The notes: a model not told the origin generated them from the letters alone. DNA of 64,000 bases from Archilochus colubris (GCA_023079485.1 CM041115.1:44014305-44078304); one strand, 5' to 3'; shown: positions 50,009-62,508, counted from the first letter of the stretch. Numbers and translations are program-made.

Positions 50009-50159
50009 TTATCTTATAGTTTTGCTTAGGTTGGAAAACCCAATGCCAACACATGTCATTAAAACTTTCTCCCCTCCCACATGCTCTTCCTCAGGGGTCT
50101 TTGTTTCAATTTTAAACATGATCTGGAAGAAGCTTCTCAGGTGTCGGAGAAACTCAATT
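50009..50159 (-). CDS. RCL1: RCL1 last coding exon with stop codon
   Basis: This terminal exon starts after the acceptor ttctctccctcag and reads IEFLRHLRSFFQIMFKIE, then a more variable acidic stretch, then LMTCVGIGFSNLSKTI-Arg and a TAA stop at 50009-50011. This is the conserved C-terminus of RCL1. An open frame extends upstream to 50317, but that part is intron and is excluded because the splice phase with the exon at 55171 is perfect. The four visible exons add up to about 167 codons, close to the C-terminal 45 percent of the usual protein length, with no gap in the homologous sequence. Confidence 0.95.
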
Positions 50160-52655
50160 CTGAGGGAGAGAAAAGAACAGAGTTTAAGAAACCAACCAGG
50201 AAGACCATTAGCAATATCTACTACTGCTGATTCCAGAGCTGACAGCCATGAATAGAAATACAGAAATATTGTTAAGTACAGAGAAACAAGCCTATGGTCT
50301 CCAAGCTTTGCTCTCACTTGTGCTGCAGAAGTGCCTGGTGATCCCTGCTAAAACCAATGCACTCTCTATATGAACAGAGACGAGGAATGCCTGGTATACA
50401 TAGCAAGACAAACGGTGAAAGAAGGAGAAAGGAGAAAGAAGACGTGTAGCCAGGCAAGATCAGTCACTCATGATGTTGACTCACCATCAGGACCATGTAA
50501 ACCCCATACCAACCTGTAGTGGTACTCCCCCCCTCCCCAGTTTTTAAAGTAGAAATAAAAGATAAGCAGCAATAGCCAATAGGATGACACTGGGAGCATA
50601 CTTTAAGAACAGAGACATGAAAGCATAAGGCACATGTTTGGCTTGTATTGCTAGCTTGTCCACTTCTTAGCTAAATGTTTTGTTACAATCACATTCAGAC
50701 TCAGAATTCTTCCTTTCTTCTCTCCTGATCTTCAGAAAAAAAGAAAGCAATTTTCCTTTCTTCATTTTAGAATGAGAGGCACAAATACACTGTACACAGT
50801 GCTCCTACACGTTCAATGATTGGAGGGCAATTAAGAGGCTGTCTATGGAAAAGTACAAAAAAGAAGAAAAAAAAGCAGTGAAAAAAACCCACATTTCTAC
50901 TGGCTTCCCTGAAAGAGAGAACAAGCAATTACACCAAAGGGCTACAAATACAAAACTGCTGTTGACAGAAGGAAGTCTGGTCTCCTCCAGTCACGGCTAA
51001 CAGCAAATCTCCAGTTTTGAACTAAGGTTTCATCTCCTGCATCAAATGGTACGTGCCCTGCTTAGGTTAAATTTAACCTTTAAAAAAAGGGGATGTGCGC
51101 AGCAAGTCCACAAGTGTGTTTGGCAGTCTGGAAAAAGCCTCTGCTCTGCATGTGAATGCATGATCACAAGCTAGTCACAGATCATTATACAAAATCAAGA
51201 GAAAATACACACAAAATGGGAAGCAGATACACAAGAGGATAGGACCATCCCCACTGCAACATCTTCCTCTAAAAGCAACTCCTAATCACAGAAATTGTGA
51301 ATAAACAAGAACTGCTTTATCCACTTCACTTGGGCATGCTGCTGCTCCTGCACTTGGGTACATGCATAGGGAGTGGAGGGACAAAGCAGGAGACAGACAA
51401 AGAGAGGCTGCTGCTTCCTACAGTGGTTTGTGCTTGGGAAGATCTGAGAGTTGTATCTGGATAGTCAGCTGAATATCTCTGTCATATGTGGGCGACCCGT
51501 GATATGTACAACTTTCTACTTCACCTTCCAGGTGTAATCACTGGCCTCAGCAGACACCAGCTCTCTCACCTCTCAAATGTATTACATGTTGAAAGAAAGA
51601 ACTGAAAAGTGGCTTTTCTTCTATGCCTCATCAACTGCAAGGTTTCTGGTTGCTGTTATCATAGGCAAATGGGCATAATGCTGGCATAAATTCTTCAGTA
51701 TAGCTGACAGGCAACAAACTCTGTACCAGCCTCCCCCTTAGCTGGGTCCTTTCCCAGAGCTCTGGCAGTGTGACAAGAAAGCAGCTAAGCCTAAAACAGC
51801 AGGAGTGGTGCCCTGAGCTGCAAGGAGGGCACAGAATAAACTGCAGAAATGCCAGAGGCAGTGTGGAGCTGGAGGCTCCGAGAGAAATCATGAAAGCTGT
51901 CTTTGCATGCATGTGGACTACATATGCTATATGCTTTTCTATATGCTATATACTATGTGCTTTTCTATTTCTTCCTTTCAGCCAGAGGGCTTTGCCACAG
52001 CTCTGCAGTACACAGGAAAGGCTCACAGGAGTGGGAACAAAGGAGAAGCTACCTGGGAACGCTGGGAAAAAAACTGGGAGCAGCAAGAGGCCACCTCTGT
52101 CCTGTAGCACTAGAAGCACAAGTGGAAGAGCTCTTAAGAGTCCTTTTTCTCCAGAAAGCAGGACAAAAAGGGGGGGGAATGGGAGGGGTATAGAACAAGT
52201 ACAGAAGAAGGGGGGGGGGCTGTATTAGCTTGAGGCCTACAGGAGTCACACATGGGAATACCTGCACCTCAAGTAATAGAGAAGGCTGCACCAAATATAC
52301 ATAAATGGACTGGAGGACTGAGGGAGGGGGGTGAGAGCTATGGAGAAGTTTAATTTTGCTGTAAATTTAGACTTGTGTGTTTAGGCCAGAGGAAGGCAGA
52401 GCTGAAAACTTTTCCTTAGGCCCAGAGACAGCTACACGGGCCACACGGGAGGTTTTCCTCAGGGCCAACCACTTTCCGACAGAAAAACAACTGTGCCATA
52501 ACCAGTAAAATCGTAGGAAGCCCGCTTATCCAAGTGCCGCCTTCTCCCTGACGCCTGTAAGCGTCAAACAAGAGGCACACAACCACCTCGCGTTTTAGCT
52601 CACCGTCAGGGCAAAGCCACCAACTCACAGGGCTGTGCGAGAGAAGGGCCTTACC

Positions 52656-52860
52656 CCGGCAACGCCTTCACCGTTCGACTACACCGAGACCGGGGCAGGG
52701 CAGAGCCCGGTAGGACGGGGCTGATCCCACCGTCCCGCCGGGGGCACCGGGCCCGGCCGGCAGCAGAGGATGGGGATGAGCACTAGTGGGCGCCGCGCTG
52801 AGGGGAGGCCCCGCCTCGAGGGGCCGCGGGAGGGGAGAAGGCGGGCGGGAAGGAGAGACG
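52656..52860 (-). promoter_or_regulatory. Second GC-rich island, possible minus-strand promoter and first exon
   Basis: A CpG-rich block lies in the last RCL1 intron. In the minus direction it runs into GTTGCCGGG followed by gtaagg (exon end at 52655), a good splice donor immediately after CpG-rich sequence. This arrangement resembles an untranslated first exon of an internal promoter, for example a noncoding RNA or an alternative 5' exon feeding a downstream gene. It lies past mir-101-2 in the direction of transcription, so it cannot drive the microRNA. Evidence is sequence composition plus one donor. Confidence 0.35.
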
Positions 52861-53350
52861 GGACGGAGAGGGGAGGGGGAAAGGAAGGAGGGGAAAGGAA
52901 GGAGAGGCGAAGGGGTGAGGAAGGGAAGAGAGACCGGGGGGGGAGAAGGAAGGAAGAAGAGAGGGAGTGGGAAGGAAGCAAGGAGAGGTGGGGAGGGGAA
53001 GGAAGGAAGGAAGGGGGAAAGGGGAGGAAGGAGAGGCGAGTGGGGGAAAGGAAGGAGAGGCGAGGAGTGGGGGGGAAAGGACAGCGAGGAGTGGGGAGGG
53101 GAAAGATGGAGAGTAGGGAATGGCGGGAAGGAAGGAGAGCGAGGAGGGGGGAAGACAGAGCGGGCAGTGGGAGGAAGGAGAGCGAGGGGGGATAAGGAAG
53201 GAAGGAGAGCGAGGGAGTGGGTGGAAGGAAGGAGAGCGGGGAGTGGGTGGAAGGAAGGAGAGCGGGGAGTGGGAGGAAGGAAGGAGAGCGAGAGGGGGGG
53301 GAAGGAAGGGAGTGGCGGAAAAGAAGGAGAGCGGGGAGAGGGCTAAGGAG
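52829..53350. repeat. Polypurine G-rich minisatellite
   Basis: About 520 bp are almost purely purine on the plus strand, built from variants of GGAAGGAAGGAGAGCGGGGA. At 53196-53300 the unit recurs with a period of 26-27 bp (starts near 53196, 53223, 53249 and 53275). Open frames of up to 309 codons cross it on both strands but have only low-complexity sequence (Pro/Ser/Leu or Gly/Arg/Glu). Such mirror-like purine tracts can adopt triplex or G-quadruplex structures. Confidence 0.85.
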
Positions 53351-54356
53351 GGTCGGCGGGGCAGAAGGATGCCGGGTGCGAGCGGGGCAGCACCCCCGAG
53401 CAGGTCGCGGGGGAAGAACCCGAAGCAGGCTCCGCCAGGCAGAGGCGATCTGCCCGAGGCAGCCCTGCCTCAGAGGCGTGCCTGCCCCCTCTACCTCGCT
53501 TGCTGCCTCTAAACCCTGGCGAAAGCAAGGGCTAGTCCAGACGGCCATAGACCAAGTGGTCTTTTTGCGAGTGGTGTCTCCAGTACCACTCAGTAAAGTC
53601 CTGCTCATGATGTTTCCCCCCCGTCATACCATTGGCAGGGGCAAAGCATGTCTCCTGTGGCAAGGCACAGTCAAGCGTAGGAGGTGTTTGCTTATTCTGA
53701 TGGGCACATGCCAAAGCACCACCACGGTGCTCTGATCTGCCAGCTGTGCTGTCACATTCACCCTTCACTGTGTTAAATGCAGAGATGTCACAGCCTCAAG
53801 AAAGGAAAGGAGGGACGATGAAGTGGAACATGGCACTGCAATTTACTTCAAAAGCCAGAGCATCCATGAGTTACTCTGAGTGAAATTTCCCAGCCCTTTT
53901 CAGCTGTCTCAGTGAGGGCACTGCAGTACTGCAGACAGAGCCTATGGGACCAATAGTTACAGATACTCAAGCAAACCACAAATTTTTATGATCTCCTGTG
54001 ACAAAAGCTGCTTCAGAATGCCTGCTTCTGACCTTCAGATCTGCAGCACACTCCTCATTCAGAAGTGTTGAAAACCCTGCCGCTTGCAATCAGCCTGCGT
54101 ACAAAGTAAACGAGTGTTTGCATGATTTTCTCAGCATCAAAGAAAAAATTTTAAAAAGAAAAAAACGACAGGTGATCAGCTTCTTTTACATGTTACCTGT
54201 GCAATTCAAACACTGCTCCCTACTCTTTGTAAGCCTTTCACGTGCATACTTACTTTACAGGGGATTACTTTATCCCTGTGCAATAGGAGGCTTCCCTGAA
54301 AATCTCAGCAGGGTTAAGAATAGCAGTTAGGCAATTTCTACCTCTCATGTGATGGC

Positions 54357-54435
54357 ACCACCATTCTTCAGTTATCACAGTACTGTACCTTTCACGTATA
54401 CAGCACCGGTACCATGATAACCGAAAAAGGACAGT
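54357..54435 (-). ncRNA. MIR101-2: microRNA precursor mir-101-2 in last RCL1 intron
   Basis: The reverse complement of this 79 nt segment matches the vertebrate mir-101-2 stem-loop along its whole length, with only a few loop changes. The mature miR-101-3p (TACAGTACTGTGATAACTGA seed arm) lies at 54367-54387 and the 5p arm (CGGTTATCATGG...) at about 54403-54423. It sits in the intron between the last two RCL1 exons, in the sense orientation of its host gene, as in human. It is therefore probably co-transcribed with RCL1. miR-101 is a conserved repressor of EZH2 and other targets. The arms are intact and should fold into a normal pre-miRNA. Confidence 0.97.
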
Positions 54436-55170
54436 TCACAGTCTTACTTGATGCCATTGTCAGATAAACAACCCTCCCTCCATTTAATTAAAGGAAAATT
54501 ACTCAGTCTCAAGGAATAACCGTGATCTGGTCAGCCACTTGTCAGTCTGATAGATGATACTGGATGCCCTTCCCCTACCTTGCATGTTGCAACTAGCTAT
54601 GTAAGACATTTAATCTTTTTCCATCCTCTGAACCACTACCAGCCACAGACACGGCTTTAATAAAAATTGTGATGGAAAAGCTAGACAGAACTCCACTGCC
54701 CAATAAGGTTAAAGCTTTGAGGTTGCACATAGCTCTATGAATTCACCTCTTAGGCTGCTCCCTATGGACAATCACAGCTTTAGTGTTTCACTAGCCATTT
54801 GAAACATGCCATTTAATGCCACAGCTACAGACTGATTACAAGGAAAACACAGTATTGTATGCTAGGCAACAAAAAGCAAAGTGGTATACATGTACAATCC
54901 AAGACAAAGAATAAACCGAATAATAAGCAAAAACCCAACAATAAACTCTGCAGTTCTAAGTCACCTCAGAACCAGCCAACAACATGGAACACTAAGGGTA
55001 TAATCTTGTCATGTGTAAACATCGTTTAACTTGTACCTGTCTTCAAATGAGAGAGGTGGTCTAAGTTGTACTCACAGCCATAGGCAAATTCTTTCAGACA
55101 CAAAAAATTGCTGTGCAACAAAATTACAGAGTTAAACAGACTGGGTAATTAAACTGAAAAAAATACTTAC

Positions 55171-55274
55171 GTGTATGGAGACAGAGGTCCCAACAGGACT
55201 TTGGAAACATCCCGCTGTCCAAGGGTCATGAGGAGCAGAGCAAGGCTCTGATTCGTTGAATCTACACAGCCTCC
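55171..55274 (-). CDS. RCL1: RCL1 penultimate exon
   Basis: This 104 bp exon begins in phase 0 with Gly-Gly-Cys-Val-Asp and contains STNQSLALLLMTLGQ, then ends in LGPLSPY plus two bases of a Thr codon. This is the stretch of RCL1 just before its C-terminal helix and strand region. The acceptor is tttggcttgcag and the donor is CACgtaagta. The split Thr codon (AC plus A) is completed by the last coding exon at 50159. All residues are in frame without interruption. The intron downstream of it carries mir-101-2. Confidence 0.95.
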
Positions 55275-55909
55275 CTGCAAGCCAAATGTTTTAATAATTC
55301 ATCTCTGTACAAACCAGAATTCAGATGGGAGGAGAGTAATGAAGAAGACAGATACATTTAAAAGGCTGAATTACTACCCCTAGTTTTTATGGGCCAAAAA
55401 GGTAAAAATCTAGATTTCATAGAAATAAAAAGTTAACTTCACATAGCAGGCTGGGAAAGGAACAGAACCAAGCCAAAACACAGTAGCATGGGAACATTAA
55501 ATACCCCTGCTGTCTCTCCCAACCTGTTCTCTCCTGATATCACAGAATGTAAGCATTTGAGAAGTTTTTTGCAGTAAACTGACAATAGCTATTAATTATA
55601 GTGCACAAGCATCCCAGGATACCATGAATTGCAGTACTTTGAGGTAACTAAAAAATTACATTAGGACAAACAGCTCAGCATTAAGAGAAGCAAAACAAGG
55701 TAAAAGTTTTTTCACACCCACCCACCTAAACACTTGCAAATACCTTTTGTGGATTTACATTAGTCAAACATTTTCCCCTCATATTTAAAATGGGAATAAT
55801 TTTTTATTGCTAAGTGAACAAATAATGCATAATATTATGGTACACATACTCTTGTAAACATTTTACTGTAGTAAGTCATATATGCATGATAAGTTGTTTT
55901 GTATGTGGA

Positions 55910-55985
55910 AGAATCACAGGATTTTAGGGGTTGGAAGGGAGCTTAAGAGATCATAGAATCCAACCCCCCTGTCAGATCTAGACAG
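55910..55985 (-). mobile_element. Short CR1 3' end in RCL1 intron
   Basis: agaatcacaggattttaggggttggaaggg and tcatagaatccaacccccctg are the last 70 bp of a minus-strand CR1, in an intron of RCL1 and in the same orientation as the gene. Confidence 0.8.
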
Positions 55986-58900
55986 CATTAACTATGATGC
56001 ATACATAAATTAGAATGGAAGGCTTTTTTTGTTTACGAAGCTTGAACATAAATTAAAGAGGATACTTTCAGTAAAGACTGCAGTAGGGAGAATTTACCTA
56101 TTATGACTATGCAGATCGATTGAAAAGAGAAAAAATATATGGCATAACATCATTTAGGACTGTCCTCATATTTATCCTGATCCACAGCCCCATGAAACCT
56201 GCGAACAGTTCCCTGTTGGATCAGGCCTAATGCTAAACCCTCTGTAGAGGCTCCTTGGAGAGAGCAAAACTAAAAATCCATCCTTTTAAAGCCAAATTCT
56301 CTAATGAGGCAAACTGACAGTTACCTTTGTGGGCAAGGAGAAACCTGTCATTATTTTAAGATTTACCATTATCCAAAAGGGCAAGGGAGAGGCAAAATAA
56401 ATTTTGGACTACACAGACTGAGAAAACAACCATGTGACTACCTCAGCACATTTACTCAGAGGGCAGAAAAGAGGACTTTTACGAGGGGAGTTAGTGAAGG
56501 TTTAATCTTCAAGACTGTCTTGCTTCAGTGTGGTAAATCTCAGCTCCATGCTTTGTAAAGAAGCCACTGCACTACACGCAACTCATGTTCATGTGACTCT
56601 ATGATCACAATGAAAGAAACATGTTTCTCACTTTCACTGCCTAACTCCTAACAACATACTCTTCCAGCAGTCCTTGTCCTTTTACCTGTGTGAACCTGCC
56701 ATATCAAAGTGAATTTCATGCACTCAACCTAATGCCCTCTACTAGACTGTAAAAAATGTGTTTTGTCTTGAGCAAAAAGGGTGCTGATGCAATCCAAAGC
56801 CACAGTTCTGGACAGCTGTATTTGCAAAACTGAAACATGGCTAAGCAGCAGAGAAGAGTTTGGTAAGGAGCATTCCTGACACAGTACTTTCTCTATATGT
56901 AGTTAGATTAATAATTCAAAATGTTCTTGATCACTTGGAAGAAAGCTTCACCGTATCTGAGCTCATCTGTTGGGCTTTCTGGGGGTTCATTTTGGCTTTT
57001 TTTAAAGCAGAAAACATCACAGGGCATCTATTTTTATGACCAAATGTATACAGAAGCTTCATTCAGCAAGGACACAACTACTTCCTAAGCAATTTAGCAA
57101 AGTGTGTTGCATCCACTGCACCCTAGCTGTTTACATTAGCTTTCTTCCTGCAACAAGTCCATTACCCCCACTATTGGTGTGCATTATCAATGATTTGCTA
57201 TGCCCATTCCTACACAGGCAGTAGCCAGGCAGGGAAATTAAAGTATTTGCTTGTAATGTAATGATAACAGTAATTCGTGCCAAATGAAGGGCATGCCACT
57301 CCCAATGAAGCCAACTTTTCTTTCTCAGTCTACCTGACACTTACTCAAAAGTCCAACCTGAAAACAACCCTCCCACAAGAAACAGAATGGGTAAAGTCAA
57401 AACATTTGCTCCAAAAGAGATGACACTCCTTACCAACCTAGGATGCAGCTTCTAGTCCGCATTAATTCATTTTATAGCAATTTCTCCTTTACTGTTTCCA
57501 TTGGCAACAGAGCCGGACACAGCTGGATGTGACAACTAGAGATATAGATCACTTAAAATCCTGTCCATTCTGAGAACTTGTTAAACAAACACCACAATTG
57601 ACACACAAAAATACTACGACTGCATATTAGACAAGTGTTGCAGAGAGGATTACTCTTCCAAGCTTGACCGCCGTTTTGACTTAGTCGTGGTTATACTTCA
57701 GAATACACACATTATCCTCCCTCACCTGTGTATCACATATTTGCACGCCTCAGTAATTTGTTACATAAAGAGCAGAGTTTTTTTGGCTTTTTTTATTTTT
57801 TTAAGAGTGGGTCCAATTCTTGTCACATTGAAGTAAGGTCAAATACTTGAAAAGTAAGTAGTCAGTGAAAAGTTTCACTCGTTTTACCTCTAGTTAAATC
57901 TAACAAACAGCCTGACACCTCTTGGCCCCCAAATCCTCCTTACAACTCTAACTATTCTTCATTAAAGAACTCAAGCTTAAGTAGCTATTTCTCATTATCA
58001 CAAGGAATAAAAACATCCAGTCCTTTTATTGTTATTCCAGGTTCTTCCATGCTGCCAATCTGCTATACGAAGCTCCCATAACCAATGCCTTTCACAGAGA
58101 AGGGGAAAATCTTTATTGTCCTTCTTTATTTAAGAAGGAGTACATCTGGATTTGTAAACACACTGCTAGTCCGTCACTCCATGTCCCCTCTTTCAGGGCC
58201 ACTGTATTCAGCACTGTGCCACTATTATTAGTCAGTCAGCTCCAAGATCTTTCCATCAACTAATGTACTGAAAAAACTGCACTGATTACAACACTCATAT
58301 GCCCTCTTCTGTTTCTTTTCTGAAAGTTTAGTAAAAGGGACCATTTAGCACCTAACATAGTGCTAACATTCAAACCCTCAGATTTCCTAGGCAGTGAAGT
58401 TTGCAAAATAGCAACCATTAAGCAAGCACTTTAAGACATGTCTCTGGACCCCCTTAAACACTAACAGAGTCCAGCACATTTATGGGGGACCCTTACAGCT
58501 AAAACCCTTCTACAGAGAATTAATCTCCAGTGCTCCCAGAATGCCCTTTTCTAGGCAACCCTCCCTGGCTGCTGCAGCACAGTACAGGCAAAGAAACAGA
58601 AGGACAAAAATCAAGAGAGGATTTAAACACAGGGAGAAAAGTTCTGGCTTAAGCCCTGGATTGAGTAAGTAGGTATAGACAGAGAACGGGACTCAGCACC
58701 TGTTCAGAGTGACCTATCCTTGCCCCACTGCACAACTTTCCCAAATTTTTACTGTTTCACTATCTTATCCAGACAAAGAAACTTAAAAAAACCAAACAGT
58801 GCCTTCAAACTAAGCAAACACTGTTTCTTTGCAACCTGTTTTTATATCCTTTCTGAGCTCAACGCCAGACCAAACTGACCTAAGCTCAAAAAAAGATTTA

Positions 58901-59584
58901 AAAAAACCCCAAAGAACAGCAAAACCCAACAATTGACCAAACAAAAATCAATAACAAAGCACTGGGCAGGGATTTGGAAAGATGGGCCATGTGAGCATGT
59001 TTGTGATACACTAATTCAAGTGTACTTTCTGAAAACTATTGAGCAAAATCCACCATATTGCCTATGACAGAGGGAGCAGGGAATTCATTAATACTGAACA
59101 AGTGCTGAGCACACCAGTGGATAAGCAGGACAATAGCCAAAAATCCTAACAAACAAAACCTTTTCCACTGTGAGCTGCTGCAGCAGAGGACCACAAGCAG
59201 TCCATTCAGTCCTTAGCACTGTTCAGTAACTTCTGGAGTGAAGCTGCCCCCACATGGAAGAACCAGGAGCACCAGCAGTACCGTAGCAGGCAACAGCTAG
59301 CAATGTCACTCAGAATTATGATCTTCACTGAAAACTTCATGGCCTATCACTTTACCATATAAAGACTTGCCTGACACTCTTCCCTCCTCAAACACTTGTT
59401 TGTTTGTTCTGAGATCCTTACTATCCCACTGCTTTGCAGAATTTGACTCATCACTTTGAAATGGCTACAGTGCACTACAGCAGAAATTAGCCCCCCAGCC
59501 CTCTTCATTTTGGAAGTTCTCTGACACATCTGACTCTGAAAAATTTATAATATCTGGACAAATTTGTTCTCAAATTTCAATCTT

Positions 59585-59703
59585 TCAAGTTGAGGCCTTC
59601 AGCAACCTGGTCTAGTGGGAAGTGTCCCTGCTCATGGCAGGGAGTTTGGAACTAGAGAATCTTTAAGGTTACTTTCAAATAAAACCATTTCTGTGATTCT
59701 CTA
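59585..59703 (+). mobile_element. Short CR1 3' end in RCL1 intron
   Basis: agcaacctggtctagtggg, tgtccctgctcatggcaggg, ggaactagagaatctttaagg and a decayed tail (tgtgattctctaag) are the 3' 120 bp of CR1, antisense to RCL1. Confidence 0.85.
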
Positions 59704-60803
59704 AGTGTTGGATGGTTTACAGAAGAGAAGAAGTACCTATTGCTACAGATAAAAGTATGTAAAAATTTTATTTCTGATGCCTCAAATCATCTTATTTTCT
59801 GAAGATGTTTTCCCAGAGGTTTAGAGAAAGCAACAAATGTACCAAATTTCAGGTTGGTTTGGTTTTAGGTTTGTTTTGTGTTTGGTTGGCTGTTTGTTTT
59901 TTCAGAATTGAAGGGCAAGGAAGCTGAAAGGTTTTACAATTTACCCTTCGAATAAAAATAGCTACCTGTCAGTACCTAATTGTAGAAATAGACAGGTGTT
60001 TCAGCCACTAGTTATGACTGCATTCTCCATGCATGCTGGACTTCCAAATGCAAGGGTTCTGGACTGTTCCCAGGAATAATATTTGTTACTGGCATTTCTA
60101 TGAGGTAAGAGCCCTGTGTAAGAAAGGCCAAGTCCTCTAGCAGGATGGTGCATATACTGAATTAACAAAGACAAAATATTAATAGAAAACTGGAACAAGC
60201 GAACAAGTTGGTAATTCTGACAGGTGACAGGTTTGCAGTAGAGAAAGAAAAAGATAATATGGGCACAGATGAACAGTCTGATACAGGCAAGAATATGATT
60301 TATGAGGCTAAGGGGTATGGAATTAGGTGATCCAATCCAAACCTTTCTGTGAATCTGCAGTTTTTATAGCTGTCTACATTATGTAATAGAGAATCTCATT
60401 AATTGCATTTTTAATATTTTTAAGGCCTTATGAGGTTATTCCCTTTCAGAGCAACTACTTTTTTTAAAAGTGAGTACAATCTGTAGATAACTGCCCCCTT
60501 AAAGGTCAAATTTTTGTCTACACTAACAGCTACCTATTTTAACCTTTTTGGAGATACACAATAAAACAGGTACAATTTACGAATTATCTCCTGGTCATAA
60601 GAAATCAAATGACCCAGTATGTTATGACCCTGCTCATGGAACAATACAAAACCATTCCTTACGTTGATGAAGATGACAATAGCACACCAGATCATTTCTC
60701 TGTTTGGATCTGAGTCTATCTGAGGGTGTTCCCAAACCATCTCTTCAATTTGTCATTATTTCTTCCCCTAAAGTTATACATACAAAATATACTGGCCACT
60801 TAC

Positions 60804-60960
60804 CCTGTATATCTCCTCAAGCAATAGCTTAGCACAGTTTTGGCCAAGTTCCTCAGGAAGCACAGCTTCTCCCTGGCCCTGAGGGTTTGAAGCTAGCTCA
60901 GCACTGAGAATAGTGCCATTGATGGTTTCTGCAGTAAGGCACATGCCAAAACCTGGTGAT
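60804..60960 (-). CDS. RCL1: RCL1 internal exon
   Basis: This 157 bp coding exon continues RCL1. It translates from SPGFGMCL through LSAELASNPQGQG to a C-terminal LLLEEIYR, all recognisable RCL1 sequence from the second half of the roughly 370-residue protein. The acceptor is tttctttcag immediately before ATCACC, and the donor is CAGG followed by gtaagt. The exon receives one base to complete a Lys codon and ends in phase 0, which matches both neighbouring exons. No stop or frameshift is present, so the gene looks functional here. It lies about 2.9 kb downstream of the previous exon and 5.5 kb upstream of the next. Confidence 0.95.
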
Positions 60961-61139
60961 CTGAAAGAAAAGGGAAAAGTGCATTTGATTTAAGAAAAAC
61001 GAGTCAAGAACTAGTCCTAGCAAACCTTCTCATGAAAAACAGCTCTTCTCATAAGACAACAGTGGGAACCTCAACGTGCTGACAAATTTCCCATTCTACA
61101 CATTTGATTCATCCTAAACAAACACACTAGCAACAGTGA

Positions 61140-61926
61140 ACTTCAAGAAGTTCAACATGACAACTGCAACATCCTTGACCTGGGTCAGAGCAATCCCTGG
61201 AACCAATACAGGCTGAGGGATGAAGGGATTGAGAGCAGCCCTGCAGAAAAGGACTCGGGTGTACTGGAAGATTAAGAGATAACCACGAGCCAGAATGTGA
61301 ACTCACAGATCAGAGAGCCAAGTGTGTCCTGAGCTGCATCAGAAGTGTGACCAGCAGGACAAGGGAGATGATTTTCCCCCTCCATTCCACTCTCATGAGA
61401 TGCCACCTGGAATACTGTGTCCAGTTCTAGAGTCCCCAAGACAAGAAGAACATGGACCTCCAGAAGCCAACCCAGAGGAGGGCCATGAAGATGATCAGAG
61501 AGTTTGAAGACCTCTTCTATAAAGACAGGCTGAGAGACCTGGGGCTTTTCAGCCTGGAGAAGAGAAGGCTCTGGGGAGACCTTGTTGTGGTCTTTCAATA
61601 GTTAAAGAGGGCCTATAAGAAAGATGGGGACAAACTTTTTAGCAAGGCAAATAGTGACAAGACAAGGGAAAATGACTTTAAAGTAAAAGAAGGTAGATTT
61701 AGACTAGATATTTGGAAGGAATTTTTTACCACGAGGTGGTGAAACACTGGAAAAGGTAGCCCAAAGAGGCAGCAGAAGCCTCATCCCTGGAAACATTCAA
61801 GGTCAGGTTGCATGGGGCTCTGAACAACCCAATCTAGTTGAAGATGTCCCTACTTACTGCAGGGGGCTTTGGACTAGAGGACTTTAAAGGCCCCTTCCAA
61901 CCCAAAACATTCTGCAATTCTATTTA
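61140..61926 (+). mobile_element. CR1 fragment in RCL1 intron
   Basis: About 0.79 kb of CR1 ORF2 C-terminal region and 3'UTR: accttgacctgggtcagagc-like start, gtgtcctgagctgcatcag, tggaatactgtgtccagttc, cagcctggagaagagaagg, and the 3' end with ggactagaggactttaaagg and cccttccaaccc. It is antisense to RCL1 and heavily mutated. Confidence 0.93.
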
Positions 61927-62487
61927 AAAGTTAAACCCAGTGCCACTTGCCCAAACCTGCTGTGCTGACTATTCCTGGCACAATGTCTTTAAAAGAGAAA
62001 AAAAGACAGGAAAAATTAAAAAAGCCAGAAACATCCAAACCTCAGAAATAACCTCCTCTCTTAAACAAAATTGTATCTTTCCCACTTAGGTAATTCAAAG
62101 ACACCTGATGCTTATTCTCTGCAACATTTAAACCCCAAACTAACTTTCCTTAGGGATTGAGCTCTTTTCCTTGAACTTTCAAAATTTACCAAGATTAGAT
62201 CACTATCATGGCATAAAACAAGATAATAAAAAACCTGTTTGATCCACATCAATTGTAGTTACACAATTGTATGTTTTAAATTCAGTACTGTCCAAATCAT
62301 TAAAACTGTGTAAGAAATCTGAACAGATAATTTGAAGAAGGAAAAAAAATACCCTTTTTTTTTTCCTCTTAAGAGATTAGTATCCTACAGAATGCTATTG
62401 TGAGACTTAAGAAACATTTTTCCTACAAGAAAACCACAGATGTCTGAGTAGAGATTGCATAGCAATCAGAAAGTTTTAAGGAGGGGA

Positions 62488-62508
62488 AAAACAAACAAAC
62501 AAACAAAA
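62488..62508 (+). repeat. (CAAA)n microsatellite in RCL1 intron
   Basis: Four tandem ACAA units in an intron of RCL1. Confidence 0.8.

Larger units (their letters stand above)
50160..55170 (-). other. RCL1: RCL1 last intron
   Basis: This 5.0 kb intron lies between the two last coding exons and is bounded by gtaagt and ccctcag. It contains mir-101-2, the second GC-rich island and the polypurine minisatellite. Otherwise it has no recognised gene. Confidence 0.9.
55275..60803 (-). other. RCL1: RCL1 intron
   Basis: A 5.5 kb intron from gtaagt to cttgcag. It holds two short CR1 ends and otherwise nothing I recognise. Confidence 0.9.

Noticed and set aside
50160..50317. Upstream extension of the RCL1 last exon frame
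   Set aside because: The splice acceptor and codon phase show this is intron; the extra residues do not resemble RCL1.
51900..52110. Good plus-strand splice acceptor (ttcttcctttcag) followed by open frames
   Set aside because: Frames have no similarity and there is no partner donor; the site is antisense in an RCL1 intron.
52679..53608. 309-codon open frame on the minus strand and several overlapping plus-strand frames
   Set aside because: They are translations of the purine-rich minisatellite (Ser/Pro/Leu or Gly/Arg/Glu low complexity), open on both strands, without domain or splice context.
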